In this document: one piece after another, positions 46,925-60,464 of the stretch
Layout: every line of letters begins with the position of its first letter
Numbering within the stretch: position 1 is the stretch's first letter
Origin: Euonymus europaeus
Taxonomy: Eukaryota; Streptophyta; Magnoliopsida; Celastrales; Celastraceae
DNA length: 64,000 nt
Reading direction: 5' to 3'
Assembly (NCBI GenBank): GCA_963580455.1
Contig: OY756970.1
Location: 1,240,001-1,304,000 of the forward strand
The notes under the pieces: model-generated
The model's input: only the letters and a program-made list of their open reading frames with translations
Told to the model about the DNA's origin: nothing
Databases searched by the model: none
Translations under genes and position numbers: made by a program

Positions 46925-49753
46925 CAGGATTGTAGAGCTCGAAAAGTAGTGGGAAATCAAGCTAAAAGTCACCGAATTCAGAACTCGGAGTCAACGGATA
47001 TTCATAAAACCGTTTACGTAAAGAAACCACATTTTGCGACTAACTAGGTGAAACGAGACCTACTAGCCACGAGTTCTGAAATCAAAATCCGAAACACCAG
47101 GATTGTAGAGCTCGAAAAGTAGTGGGAAATCAAGCTAAAATTCACCTAATTCAGAACTCGGAGTCAACGGATATTCATAAAACCGTTTACGTAAAGAAAC
47201 CACATTTCGCGGCTAACTAGGTGAAACGAGACCTACTAGCCCCGAGTTCTGAAATAAAAATCCGAAACGCCAGGATTGTAGAGCTCGAAAAGTAGTGCGA
47301 AATCAAGCTAAAAATCACCGAATTCAGAACTCGTAGTCAACGGATATTCATAAAACCGTTTACGTAAAGAAACCAGATTTCGCGGCTAACTAGGTGAAAC
47401 GAGACCTACTAGCCTCGAGTTCTGAAATCAAAATCCGAAACACCAGGATTGTAGAGCTCAAAAAGTAGTGCGAAATCAAACTAAAAATCACCGAATTCAG
47501 AATTCGGAGTCAAAGGATATTCATAAAACCGTTTACGTAAAGAAACCACATTTTGCGGCTAACTAGGTGAAACGAGACCTACTATCCACGAGTTCTGAAA
47601 TCAAAATCCAAAACGCCAGGATTGTAGAGCTCGAAAAGTAGTGCGAAATCAAGCTAAAAATCACCGAATTCAGAACTCGTAGTCAACGGATATTCATAAA
47701 ACCGTTTACGTAAAGAAACCAGATTTCGCGGCTAACTAGGTGAAACGAGACCTACTAGCCTCGAGTTCTGAAATCAAAATCCGAAACAACAGGATTGTAG
47801 AGCTCAAAAAGTAGTGTGAAATCAAGCTAAAAATCACCGAATTCGGAACTCGGAGTCAAAGGATATTCATAAAACCGTTTACGTAAAGAAACCAGATTTC
47901 GCGGCTAACTAGGTGAAACGAGACCTACTAGCCTCGAGTTCTGAAATCAAAATCCGAAACAACAGGATTGTAGAGCTCAAAAAGTAGTGGGAAATCAAGC
48001 TAAAAATCACCGAATTCAGAACTCGGAGTCAAAGAATATTCATAAAACCGTTTACGTAAAGAAACCACATTTTGCGGCTAACTAGGTGAAACGAGACCTA
48101 CTATCCACGAGTTCTGAAATCAAAATCCAAAACGCCAGGATTGTAGAGCTCGAAAAGTAGTGCGAAATCAAGCTAAAAATCACCGAATTCAGAACTTGGA
48201 GTCAACGGATATTCATAAAACCGTTTATGTAAAGAAACCACATTTTGCGGAAACTATGTGAAACGAGACCTAGTAGCCACGAGTTCTGAAATCAAAATCC
48301 GAAATGCCAGGATTGTAGAGCTCGAAAAGTAGTGGGAAATCAAGCTAAAAGTCACCGAATTCAGAACTCGGAGTCAACGGATATTCATAAAACCGTTTAC
48401 GTAAAGAAACCACATTTTGCGACTAACTAGGTGAAACGAGACCTACTAGCCACGAGTTCTGAAATCAAAATCCGAAATTCCAGGATATTAGAGCTCGAAA
48501 AGTAGTGCGAAATCAAGCTAAAAATCACCGAATTCAGAATTCGGAGTCAACGGATATTCAAAAAACCGTTTACGTAAAGAAACCACATTTCTTGTCTAAC
48601 TAGGTGAAACGAGACCTACTAGCCACGAGTTGTGAAATTAAAATCCGAAACACCAGGATTGTAGAGCTTGAAAAGTAGTGGGAAATCAAGCTAAAATTCA
48701 CCTAATTCAGAACTCGGAGTCAACGGATATTCATAAAACCGTTTACATAAAGAAACCAAATTTCGCGGCTAACTAGTTGAAATGAGACCTACTAGCCACG
48801 AGTTCTGAAATAAAAATCCGAAACGCCAGGATTGTAGAGCTCAAAAAGTAGTGCGAAATCAAGCTAAAAATCACCGAATTCAGAACTCGTAGTCAACGGA
48901 TATTCATAAAACCGTTTAGGTAAAGAAACCATATTTCGCGGCTAACTAGGTGAAACGAGACCTACTAGCCTCGAGTTCTGAAATCAAAATCCGAAACACC
49001 AGGATTGTAGAGCTCAAAAAGTAGTGGGAAATCAAGCTAAAATTCACCTAATTCAGAACTCGGAGTCAACGCATATTCATAAAACCGTTTACGTAAAGAA
49101 ACCACATTTCGCGGCTAACTAGGTGAAATGAGACCTACTAGCCACGAGTTCTGAAATAAAAATCCGAAACGCCAGGATTGTAGAGCTCAAAAAGTAGTGC
49201 GAAATCAAGCTAAAAATCACCGAATTCAGAACTCGGAGTCAACGGATATTCATAAAACCGTTTACGTAAAGAAACCAGATTTCGCGGCTAACTAGGAGAA
49301 ACGAGACCTACTAGCCTCGAGTTCTGAAATCAAAATCCGAAACACCAGGATTGTAGAGCTTCGAAAAGTAGTGGGAAATCAAGCTAAAATTCAACTAATT
49401 CAGAACTCGGAGTCAACGGATATTCATAAAACCGTTTACGTAAAGAAACCACATTTCGCGGCTAACTAGGTGAAATGAGACCTACTAGCCACGAGTTCTG
49501 AAATAAAAATCCGAAACGCCAGGATTGTAGAGCTCAAAAAGTAGTGCGAAATCAAGCTAAAAATCACCGAATTCAGAACTCGTAGTCAACGGATATTCAT
49601 AAAACCGTTTACGTAAAGAAACCAGATTTTGCGGCTAACTAGGTGAAATGAGACCTACTAGCCTCGAGTTCTGAAATCAAAATCCGAAACACCAGGATTG
49701 TAGAGCTCAAAAAGTAGTGCGAAATCAAGCTAAAAATCACCGAATTCAGAACT
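46925..49753 (+). repeat. 27-unit-offset duplication, right copy
   Basis: Partner of 42250-45080. It includes a third 8-mer-type series (GCCCCGAG at 47239, AATTCGGAACTCGG at 47840) and one GAGCTTCGAAAAG unit at 49360. Private changes include TTTTGCGGAAACTATG near 48250 (one base lost), AAAGAATATTC at 48032, TTTAGGTAAAG near 48917 and CGCATATTC near 49070. Confidence 0.75.
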
Positions 49754-52255
49754 CGGAGTCAAAGGATATTCATAAAACCGTTTACGTAAAGAAACCACAT
49801 TTTGCGGCTAACTAGGTGAAACGAGACCTACTATCCACGAGTTTTGAAATCAAAATCCAAAACGCCAGGATTGTAGAGCTCGAAAATTAGTGCGAAATCA
49901 AGCTAAAAATCACCGAATTCAGAACTCGGAGTCAACGGATATTCATAAAACCGTTTACGTAAAGAAACCACATTTTGCGGCTAACTAGGTGAAATGAGAC
50001 CTACTAGCCACGAGTTCTGAAATCAAAATCCGAAATGCCAGGATTGTAGAGCTCGAAAAGTAGTGCGAAATCAAGCTAAAAATCACGGAATTCAGAACTC
50101 GGAGTCAACGGATATTCAAAAAACCGTTTACGTAAAGAAACCACATTTCGCAACTAACTAGGTGAAACGAGACCTACTAGCCACGAGTTCTGAAATCAAA
50201 ATCCGAAATACCAGGATTGTAGAGCTCGAAAAGTAGTGGGAAATCAAGCTAAAATTCACCTAATTCAGAACTCGGAGTCAACGGATATTCATAAAACCGT
50301 TTACGTAAAGAAACTACATTTCGCGGCTAACTATGTGAAACGAGACCTACTAGCCACGAGTTCTGAAATCAAAATCCGAAATGCCAGGATTGTAGAGCTC
50401 AAAAAGTAGTGCGAAATCAAGCTAAAAATCACCGAATTCAGAACTCGGAGTCAAAGGATATTCATAAAACCGTTTACGTAAAGAAACCACATTTTGCGGC
50501 TAACTAGGTGAAACGAGACCTACTATCCACGAGTTCTGAAATCAAAATCCAAAACGCCAGGATTGTAGAGCTCGAAAAGTAGTGCGAAATCAAGCTAAAA
50601 ATCACCGAATTCAGAACTCGTAGTCAACGGATATTCATAAAACCGTTTACGTAAAGAAACCAGATTTTGCGGCTAACTAGGTGAAATGAGACCTACTAGC
50701 CTCGAGTTCTGAAATCAAAATCCGAAACACCAGGATTGTAGAGCTCAAAAAGTAGTGCGAAATCAAGCTAAAAATCACTGAATTCAGAACTCGGAGTCAA
50801 AGGATATTCATAAAACCGTTTACGTAAAGAAACCACATTTTGCGGCTAACTAGGTGAAACAAGACCTACTAGCCACGAGTTCTGAAATCAAAATCCGAAA
50901 CGCCAGGATTGTAGAGCTCGAAAAGTAGTGGGAAATCAAGCTAAAATTCACCGAATTCAGAACTCGGAGTCAACGGATATTCATAAAACCGTTTACGTAA
51001 AGAAACCACATTTTGCCGCTAACAACGTGAAACGAGACCTACTAGCCACGAGTTCTGAAATCAAAATCCGAAACGCCAGGATTGTAGAGCTCGAAAAGTA
51101 GTGCGAAATCAAGCTAAAAATCACCGAATTCAGAACTCGGAGTCAACGGATATTCAAAAAACCGTTTACGTAAAGAAACCACATTTCGCAACTAACTAGG
51201 TGAAACGAGACCTACTAGCCAAGAGTTCTGAAATCAAAATCCGAAATACCAGGATTGTAGAGCTCGAAAAGTAGTGGGAAATCAAGCTAAAATTCACCTA
51301 ATTCAGAACTCGGAGTCAACGGATATTCATAAAACCGTTTACGTAAAGAAACTACATTTCGCGGCTAACTATGTGAAACGAGACCTACTAGCCACGAGTT
51401 CTGAAATCAAAATCCGAAACACCAGGATTGTAGAGCTCAAAAAGTAGAGCGAAATCAAGCTAAAAATTACCGAATTCAGAACTCGGAGTCAAAGGATATT
51501 CAGAAAACCGTTTACGTAAAGAAACCACATTTTGCGGCTAACTAGGTGAAACGAGACCTACTATCCACGAGTTCTGAAATCAAAATCCAAAACGCCAGGA
51601 TTGTAGAGCTCGAAAATTAGTGCGAAATCAAGCTAAAAATCACCGAATTCAGAACTCGGAGTCAACGGATATTCATAAAACCGTTTACGTAAAGAAACCA
51701 CATTTCGCGGCTAACTAGGTGAAACGAGACCTACTAGCCACGAGTTCTGAAATCAAAATCCGAAACGCCAGGATTGTAGAGCTCGAAAAGTAGTGGGAAA
51801 TCAAGCTAAAAGTCACCGAATTCAGAACTCGGAGTCAACGGATATTCAAAAAACCGTTTACGTAAAGAAATCACATTTTGCGGCTAACTAGGTGAAACGA
51901 GACCTACTAGCCACGAGTTCTGAAATCAAAATCCGAAATGCCAGGATTGTAGAGGTCGAAAAGTAGTGGGAAATCAAGCTAAAAGTCACCGAATTCAGAA
52001 CTCGGAGTCAACGGATATTCAAAAAACCGTTTACGTAAAGAAACCACATTTCGCGTCTAACTAGGTGAAACGAGACCTACTAGCCACGAGTTATGAAATC
52101 AAAATCCGAAACACCAGGATTGTAGAGCTCGAAAAGTAGTGGGAAATCAAGCTAAAATTCACCTAATTCAGAACTCGGAGTCAACGGATATTCGTAAAAC
52201 CGTTTACGTAAAGAAACCACATTTCGCGGCTAACTAGGTGAAACGAGACCTACTA
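49754..52255 (+). repeat. Units with mixed variants, partly a copy of 46.1-46.9 kb
   Basis: To about 50550 this repeats 46081-46924 at 3,633 bp. Beyond that the units carry TTTTGCCGCTAACAACG near 51012, CCAAGAGTTC at 51219 and GCGCAACTAAC, related to the 35-41 kb HOR but without a clean period that I could establish by eye. All of it is satellite in the same orientation, with no length variants. Confidence 0.65.
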
Positions 52256-53985
52256 GCCCCGAGTTCTGAAATAAAAATCCGAAACCCCAGGATTGTAGAG
52301 CTCGAAAAGTAGTGCGAAATCAAGCTAAAAATCACCGAATTCAGAACTCGTAGTCAACGGATATTCATAAAACCGTTTACGTAAAGAAACTAGATTTCGC
52401 GGCTAACTAGGTGAAACGAGACCTACTAGCCTCGAGTTCTGAAATCAAAATCTGAAACACCAGGATTGTAGAGCTCAAAAAGTAGTGCGAAATCAAACTA
52501 AAAATCACCGAATTCAGAATTCGGAGTCAAAGGATATTCATAAAACCGTTTACGTAAAGAAACCACATTTTGCGGCTAACTAGGTGAAACGAGACCTACT
52601 ATCCACGAGTTCTGAAATCAAAATCCAAAACGCCAGGATTGTAGAGCTCGAAAAGTAGTGCGAAATCAAGCTAAAAATCACCGAATTCAGAACTCGTAGT
52701 CAACGGATATTCATAAAACCGTTTACGTAAAGAAACCAGATTTCACGGCTAACTAGGTGAAACGAGACCTACTAGCCTCGAGTTCTGAAATCAAAATCCG
52801 AAACAGCAGGATTGTAGAGCTCAAAAAGTAGTGGGAAATCAAGCTAAAAATCACCGAATTCAGAACTCGGAGTCAAAGGATATTCATAAAACCGTTTACG
52901 TAAAGAAACCGGATTTCGCGGCTAACTAGGTGAAACGAGACCTACTAGCCTCGAGTTCTGAAATCAAAATCCGAAACAACAGGATTGTAGAGCTCGAAAA
53001 GTAGTGGGAAATCAAGCTAAAAATCACCGAATTCAGAACTCGGAGTCAAAGGATATTCATAAAACCGTTTACGTAAAGAAACCACATTTTGCGGCTAACT
53101 AGGTGAAACGGGACCTACTATCCACGAGTTCTGAAATCAAAATCCGAAACAACAGGATTGTAGAGCTCGAAAAGTAGTGCGAAATCAAACTAAAAATCAC
53201 CGAATTCAGAATTCGGAGTCAAAGGATATTCATAAAACCGTTTACGTAAAGAAACCACATTTTGCGGCTAACTAGGTGAAACGAGACCTACTATCCACGA
53301 GTTCTGAAATCAAAATCCAAAACGCCAGGATTGTAGAGCTCGAAAAGTAGTGCGAAATCAAGCTAAAAATCACCGAATTCAGAACTCGTAGTCAACGGAT
53401 ATTCATAAAACCGTTTACGTAAAGAAACCAGATTTCACGGCTAACTAGGTGAAACGAGACCTACTAGCCTCGAGTTCTGAAATCAAAATCCGAAACAGCA
53501 GGATTGTAGAGCTCAAAAAGTAGTGGGAAATCAAGCTAAAAATCACCGAATTCAGAACTCGGAGTCAAAGGATATTCATAAAACCGTTTACGTAAAGAAA
53601 CCAGATTTCGCGGCTAACTAGGTGAAACGAGACCTACTAGCCTCGAGTTCTGAAATCAAAATCCGAAACACCAGGATTGTAGAGCTCGAAAATTAGTGCG
53701 AAATCAAGCTAAAAATCACCGAATTCAGAACTCGGAGTCAACGGATATTCATAAAACCGTTTACGTAAAGAAACCACATTTCGCGGCTAACTAGGTGAAA
53801 CGAGACCTACTAGCCACGAGTTCTGAAATCAAAATCCGAAACACCAGGATTGTAGAGCTCGAAAAGTAGTGGGAAATCAAGCTAAAATTCACCTAATTCA
53901 GAACTCGGAGTAAACGGATATTCATAAAACCGTTTACGTAAAGAAACCACATTTCGCGGCTAACTAGGTGAAACGAGACCTACTA
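52256..53985 (+). repeat. 10-mer period (1,730 bp) between GCCCCGAG marks
   Basis: GCCCCGAG lies at 52256 and 53986, exactly 10 units apart, and both are followed by GAAATAAAAATCC and CTCGTAGTC units. Upstream, the 47239 mark is 5,017 bp (29 units) away. The period contains the 692-bp 4-mer duplication described separately; removing its four units leaves six. Confidence 0.7.
52495..53690 (+). repeat. 4-mer HOR of 692 bp, nearly two copies
   Basis: AAACTAAAAATC starts at 52495 and 53187, TTTCACGGCTAAC at 52741 and 53433, and AAACAGCAGG at about 52802 and 53494, all 692 bp (4 units) apart. The second copy ends near 53690, where CTCGAAAATTAG units resume. Confidence 0.82.
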
Positions 53986-56900
53986 GCCCCGAGTTCTGAA
54001 ATAAAAATCCGAAACGCCAGGATTGTAGAGCTCGAAAAGTAGTGCGAAATCAAGCTAAAAATCACCGAATTCAGAACTCGTAGTCAACGGATATTCATAA
54101 AACCGTTTACGTAAAGAAACCAGATTTCGCGGCTAACTAGGTGAAACGAGATCTACTAGCCTCGAGTTCTGAAATCAAAATCCGAAACACCAGGATTGTA
54201 GAGCTCAAAAAGTAGTGCGAAATCAAACTAAAAATCACCGAATTCAGAATTCGGAGTCAAAAGATATTCATAAAACCGTTTACGTAAAGAAACCACATTT
54301 TGCGGCTAACTAGGTGAAACGAGACCTACTATCCACGAGTTCTGAAATCAAAATCCAAAACGCCAGGATTGTAGAGCTCGAAAAGTAGTGCGAAATCAAG
54401 TTAAAAATCACCGAATTCAGAACTTGGAGTCAACGGATATTCATAAAACCGTTTATGTAAAGAAACCACATTTTGCGGCTAACTATGTGAAACGAGACCT
54501 ACCAGCCACGAGTTCTGAAATCAAAATCCGAAACGCCAGGATTGTAGAGCTCGAAAAGTAGTGGGAAATCAAGCTAAAAGTCACCGAATTCAGAACTCGG
54601 AGTCAACGGATATTCATAAAACCGTTCACGTAAAGAAACCACATTTTGCGACTAACTAGGTGAAACGAGACCTATTAGCCACGAGTTCTGAAATCAAAAT
54701 CCGAAATGCCAGGATATTAGAGCTCGAAAAGTAGTGCGAAATCAAGCTAAAAATCACCGAATTCAGAATTCGAAGTCAACGGATATTCAAAAAACCGTTT
54801 ACGTAAAGAAACCACATTTTGCGTCTAACTAGGTGAAACGAGACCTACTAGCCACGAGTTGTGAAATTAAAATCCGAAACACCAGGATTGTAGAGCTTGA
54901 AAAGTAGTGGGAAATCAAGCTAAAATTCACCTAATTCAGAACTCGGAGTCAACGGATATTCATAAAACCGTTTACATAAAGAAACCACATTTCACGGCTA
55001 ACTAGGTGAAAGGAGACCTACTAGCCACGAGTTCTGAAATAAAAATCCGAAACGCCAGGATTGTAGAGCTCAAAAAGTAGTGCGAAATCAAGCTAAAAAT
55101 CACCGAATTCAGAACTCGTAGTCAACGGATATTCATAAAACCGTTTACGTAAAGAAACCATATTTCGCGGCTAACTAGGTGAAACGAGACCTACTAGCCT
55201 CGAGTTCTGAAATCAAAATCCGAAATACCAGGATTGTAGAGCTCAAAAAGTAGTGCGAAATCAAGCTAAAAATCACCGAATTCAGAACTCGGAGTCAACG
55301 GATATTCAAAAAACCGTTTACGTAAAGAAACCACATTTCGCGGGTAACTAGGTGAAACGAGACCTACTAGACACGAGTTCTGAAATCAAAATCCGAAACA
55401 CCAGGATTTTAGAGCTCAAAAAGTAGTGCGAAATCAAGCTAAAATTCACCGAATTCAGAACACGGAGTCAACGGATATTCATAAAACCGTTTACGTAAAG
55501 AAACCACATTTCGCGGCTAACTAGGTGAAACGAGACCTACTAGCCACGAGTTCTGAAATCAAAATCCGAAACGCCAGGATTGTAGAGCTCGAAAAGTATT
55601 GGAAATCAAGCTAAAATTCACCGAATTCAGAACTCGGAGTCAACGGATATTCATAAAACCGTTTACGTAAAGAAACCACATTTTGCCGCTAACTAGGTGA
55701 AACGAGACCTACTAGCCACGAGTTCTGAAATCAAAATCCGAAATGCCAGGATTGTAGAGCTCGAAAAGTAGTGCGAAATCAAGCTAACAATCACAGAATT
55801 CAGAACTCGGAGTCAACGGATATTCAAAAAACCGTTTACGTAAAGAAACCACATTTCGCAACTAACTAGGTGAAACGAGACCTACTAGCCACGAGTTCTG
55901 AAATCAAAATCCGAAATACCAGGATTGTAGAGCTCGAAAAGTAGTGGGAAATCAAGCTAAAATTCACCTAATTCAGAACTCGGAGTCAACGGATATTCAT
56001 AAAACCGTTTACGTAAAGAAACCACATTTCGCGGCTAACTATGTGAAACGAGACCTACTAGCCACGAGTTCTGAAATCAAAATCCGAAATGCCAGGATTG
56101 TAGAGCTCAAAAAGTAGTGCGAAATCAAGCTAAAAATCACCGAATTCAGAACTCGTAGTCAATGGATATTCATAAAACCGTTTACATAAAGAAACCAGAT
56201 TTCGCGGCTAACTAGGTGAAACGAGACCTACTAGCCTCGAGTTCTGAAATCAAAATCCGAAACACCAGGATTGTAGAGCTCAAAAAGTAGTGGGAAATCA
56301 AGCTAAAAATCACCGAATTCAGAACTCGGAGTCAAAGGATATTCATAAAACCGTTTACGTAAAGAAACCACATTTTGCAGCTAACTAGGTGAAACGAGAC
56401 CTACTATCCACGAGTTCTGAAATCAAAATCCAAAACGCCAGGATTGTAGAGCTCGAAAATTAGTGCGAAATCAAGCTAAAAATCACCGAATTCAGAACTC
56501 GGAGTCAACGGATATTCATAAAACCGTTTACGTAAAGAAACCACATTTCGCGGCTAACTAGGTGAAGCGAGACCTACTAGCCACGAGTTCTGAAATCAAA
56601 ATCCGAAACGCCAGGATTGTAGAGCTCGAAAAGTAGTGGGAAATCAAGCTAAAAGTCACCGAATTCAGAACTCGGAGTCAACGGATATTCAAAAAACCGT
56701 TTACGTAAAGAAACCACATTTCGCGTCTAACTAGGTGAAACGAGACCTACTAGCCACGAGTTATGAAATCAAAATCCGAAACACCAGGATTGTAGAGCTC
56801 GAAAAGTAGTGAGAAATCAAGCTAAAATTCACATAATTCAGAACTCGGAGTCAACGGATATTCATAAAACCGTTTACGTAAAGAAACCACATTTCACGGC

Positions 56901-57352
56901 TAATTAGGTGAAACGAGACCTACTAGCCACGAGTTCTGAAATAAAAATCCGAAACGCCAGGATTGTAGAGCTCAAAAAGTAGTGCGAAATGAAGCTAAAA
57001 ATCACCGAATTCAGAACTCGTAGTCAACGGATATTCATAAAACCGTTTACGTAAAGAAACCAGATTTTGCGGCTAACTAGGTGAAACGAGACCTACTAGC
57101 CTCGAGTTCTAAAATCAAAATCCGAAACACCAGGATTGTAGAGCTCAAAAAGTAGTGCGAAATCAAACTAAAAATCACCGAATTCAGAATTCGGAGTCAA
57201 AGGATATTCATAAAACCGTTTACGTAAAGAAACCACATTTTGCGGCTAACTAGGTGAAACGAGACCTACTATCCACGAGTTCTGAAATCAAAATCCAAAA
57301 CGCCAGGATTGTAGAGCTCGAAAATTAGTGCGAAATCAAGCTAAAAATCACC
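53986..57352 (+). repeat. Units related to 42-45 kb and 61-63 kb
   Basis: The order AACTTGGAGTC, AACTATGTG, AAAGTCACC, GCGACTAAC, GGATATTAGAG, GTTGTGAAATTAAAATCC between 54420 and 54900 follows the 43.5-44.0 kb series, so this is another diverged copy. The single-base loss in GTATTGGAAATC near 55597 is private. From 56.1 kb the units match 61.8 kb onward: GAAGCGAGACC at 56567 and 62273, 33 units minus three single-base losses. Confidence 0.65.
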
Positions 57353-60300
57353 AAATTCAGAACTCGGAGTCAACGGATATTCATAAAACCGTTTACGTAA
57401 AGAAACCACATTTCGCGGCTAACTAGGTGAAACGAGACCTACTAGCCACGAGTTCTGAAATCAAAATCCGAAATGCCAGGATTGTAGAGCTCGAAAAGTA
57501 GTGGGAAATCAAGCTAAAAGTCACCGAATTCAGAACTCGGAGTCAACGGATATTCAAAAAACCGTTTACGTAAAGAAACCACATTTCGCGTCTAACTAGG
57601 TGAAACGAGACCTACAAGCCACGAGTTATGAAATCAAAATCCGAAACACCAGGATTGTAGAGCTCGAAAAGTAGTGGGAAATCAAGCTAAAATTCACCTA
57701 ATTCAGAACTCGGGGTCAACGGATATTCATAAAACCGTTTACGTAAAGAAACCACATTTCGCGGCTAACTAGGTGAAACAAGACCTACTAGCCACGAGTT
57801 CTGAAATAAAAATCCGAAACGCCAGGATTGTAGAGCTCAAAAACTAGTGCGAAATCAAGCTAAAAATCACCGAATTCAGAACTCGTAGTCAACGGATATT
57901 CATAAAACCGTTTACGTAAAGAAACCAGATTTCGCGGCTAACTAGGTGAAATGAGACGTACTAGCCTCGAGTTCTGAAATCAAAATCCGAAACACCAGGA
58001 TTGTAGAGCTCAAAAAGTAGTGCGAAATCAAACTAAAAATCACCGAATTCAGAATTCGGAGTCAAAGGATATTCATAAAACCGTTTACGTAAAGAAACCA
58101 CATTTTGCGGCTAACTAGGTGAAACGAGACCTACTATCCACGAGTTCTGAAATCAAAATCCAAAACGCCAGGATTGTAGAGCTCGAAAAGTAGTGCGAAA
58201 TCAAGCTAAAAATCACCGAATTCAGAACTCGGAGTCAACGGATATTCATAAAACCGTTTATGTAAAAAAACCACTTTTTGCGGCTAACTAGGTGAAACGA
58301 GACCTACTAGCCACGAGTTCTGAAATCAAAATCCGAAACGCCAGGATTGTAGAGCTCGAAAATAGTGGGAAATCAAGCTAAAATTCACCTAATTCAGAAC
58401 TCGGAGTCAACGGATATTCATAAAACCGTTTACGTAAAGAAACCACATTTCGCGGCTAACTAGGTGAAACGAGACCTACTAGCCACGAGTTCTGAAATAA
58501 AAATCCGAAACGCCAGGATTGTAGAGCTCAAAAAGTAGTGCGAAATGAAGCTAAAAATCACCGAATTCAGAACTCGTAGTCAACGGATATTCATAAAACC
58601 GTTTACGTAAAGAAACCAGATTTCGCGGCTAACTAGGTGAAACGAGACCTACTAGCCTCAAGTTCTGAAATCAAAATCCGAAACACCAGGATTGTAGAGC
58701 TCAAAAAGTAGTGCGAAATAACTCTAAAAATCACCGAATTCAGAATTCGGAGTCAAAGGATATTCATAAAACCGTTTACGTAAAGAAACCACATTTTGCG
58801 GCTAACTAGGTGAAACGAGACCTACTATCCACGAGTTCTGAAATCAAAATCCAAAACGCCAGGATTGTAGAGCTCAAAAATTAGTGCGAAATCAAGCTAA
58901 AAATCACCAAATTCAGAACTCGGAGTCAACGGATATTCATAAAACCGTTTACGTAAAGAAACCACATTTCGCGGCTAACTAGGTGAAACGAGACCTACTA
59001 GCCACGAGTTCTGAAATCAAAATCCGAAATGCCAGGATTGTAGAGCTCGAAAAGTAGTGGGAAATCAAGCTAAAAGTCACCGAATTCAGAACTCGGAGTC
59101 AACGGATATTCAAAAAACCGTTTACGTAAAGAAACCACATTTCGCGTCTAACTAGGTGAAACGAGACCTACTAGCCACGAGTTATGAAATCAAAATCCGA
59201 AACACCAGGATTGTAGAGCTCGAAAAGTAGTGGGAAATCAAGCTAAAATTCACCTAATTCAGAACTCGGAGTCAACGGATATTCATAAAACCGTTTACGT
59301 AAAGAAACCACATTTCGCGGCTAACTAGGTGAAACGAGACCTACTAGCCACGAGTTCTGAAATAAAAATCCGAAACGCCAGGATTGTAGAGCTCAAAAAC
59401 TAGTGCGAAATCAAGCTAAAAATCACCGAATTCAGAACTCGTAGTCAACGGATATTCATAAAACCGTTTACGTAAAGAAACCAGATTTCGCGGCTAACTA
59501 GGTGAAATGAGACGTACTAGCCTCGAGTTCTGAAATCAAAATCCGAAACACCAGGATTGTAGAGCTCAAAAAGTAGTGCGAAATCAAACTAAAAATCACC
59601 GAATTCAGAATTCGGAGTCAAAGGATATTCATAAAACCGTTTACGTAAAGAAACCACATTTTGCGGCTAACTAGGTGAAACGAGACCTACTATCCACGAG
59701 TTCTGAAATCAAAATCCAAAACGCCAGGATTGTAGAGCTCGAAAAGTAGTGCGAAATCAAGCTAAAAATCACCGAATTCAGAACTCGGAGTCAACGGATA
59801 TTCATAAAACCGTTTATGTAAAAAAACCACTTTTTGCGGCTAACTAGGTGAAACGAGACCTACTAGCCACGAGTTCTGAAATCAAAATCCGAAACGCCAG
59901 GATTGTAGAGCTCGAAAATAGTGGGAAATCAAGCTAAAATTCACCTAATTCAGAACTCGGAGTCAACGGATATTCATAAAACCGTTTACGTAAAGAAACC
60001 ACATTTCGCGGCTAACTAGGTGAAACGAGACCTACTAGCCACGAGTTCTGAAATAAAAATCCGAAACGCCAGGATTGTAGAGCTCAAAAAGTAGTGCGAA
60101 ATGAAGCTAAAAATCACCGAATTCAGAACTCGTAGTCAACGGATATTCATAAAACCGTTTACGTAAAGAAACCAGATTTCGCGGCTAACTAGGTGAAACG
60201 AGACCTACTAGCCTCGAGTTCTGAAATCAAAATCCGAAACACCAGGATTGTAGAGCTCAAAAAGTAGTGCGAAATAACTCTAAAAATCACCGAATTCAGA

Positions 60301-60464
60301 ATTCGGAGTCAAAGGATATTCATAAAACCGTTTACGTAAAGAAACCACATTTTGCGGCTAACTAGGTGAAACGAGACCTACTATCCACGAGTTCTGAAAT
60401 CAAAATCCAAAACGCCAGGATTGTAGAGCTCAAAAATTAGTGCGAAATCAAGCTAAAAATCACC
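57353..60464 (+). repeat. 9-mer HOR, two tandem copies of 1,556 bp
   Basis: The copies are 57353-58908 and 58909-60464. Paired marks are AAATTCAGAACTCGG preceded by CACC (57353/58909/60465), CCACTTTTTGCGG (58271/59827), CGAAATAACTCTAAAAATC (58721/60277) and GAGACGTACTAGCC. The period is 9 x 173 - 1; the missing base is in CGAAAATAGTGGG (58366 and 59917). The copies are nearly identical, with differences such as CTACAAGCC near 57613 and CCTCAAGTTC near 58666. Confidence 0.87.
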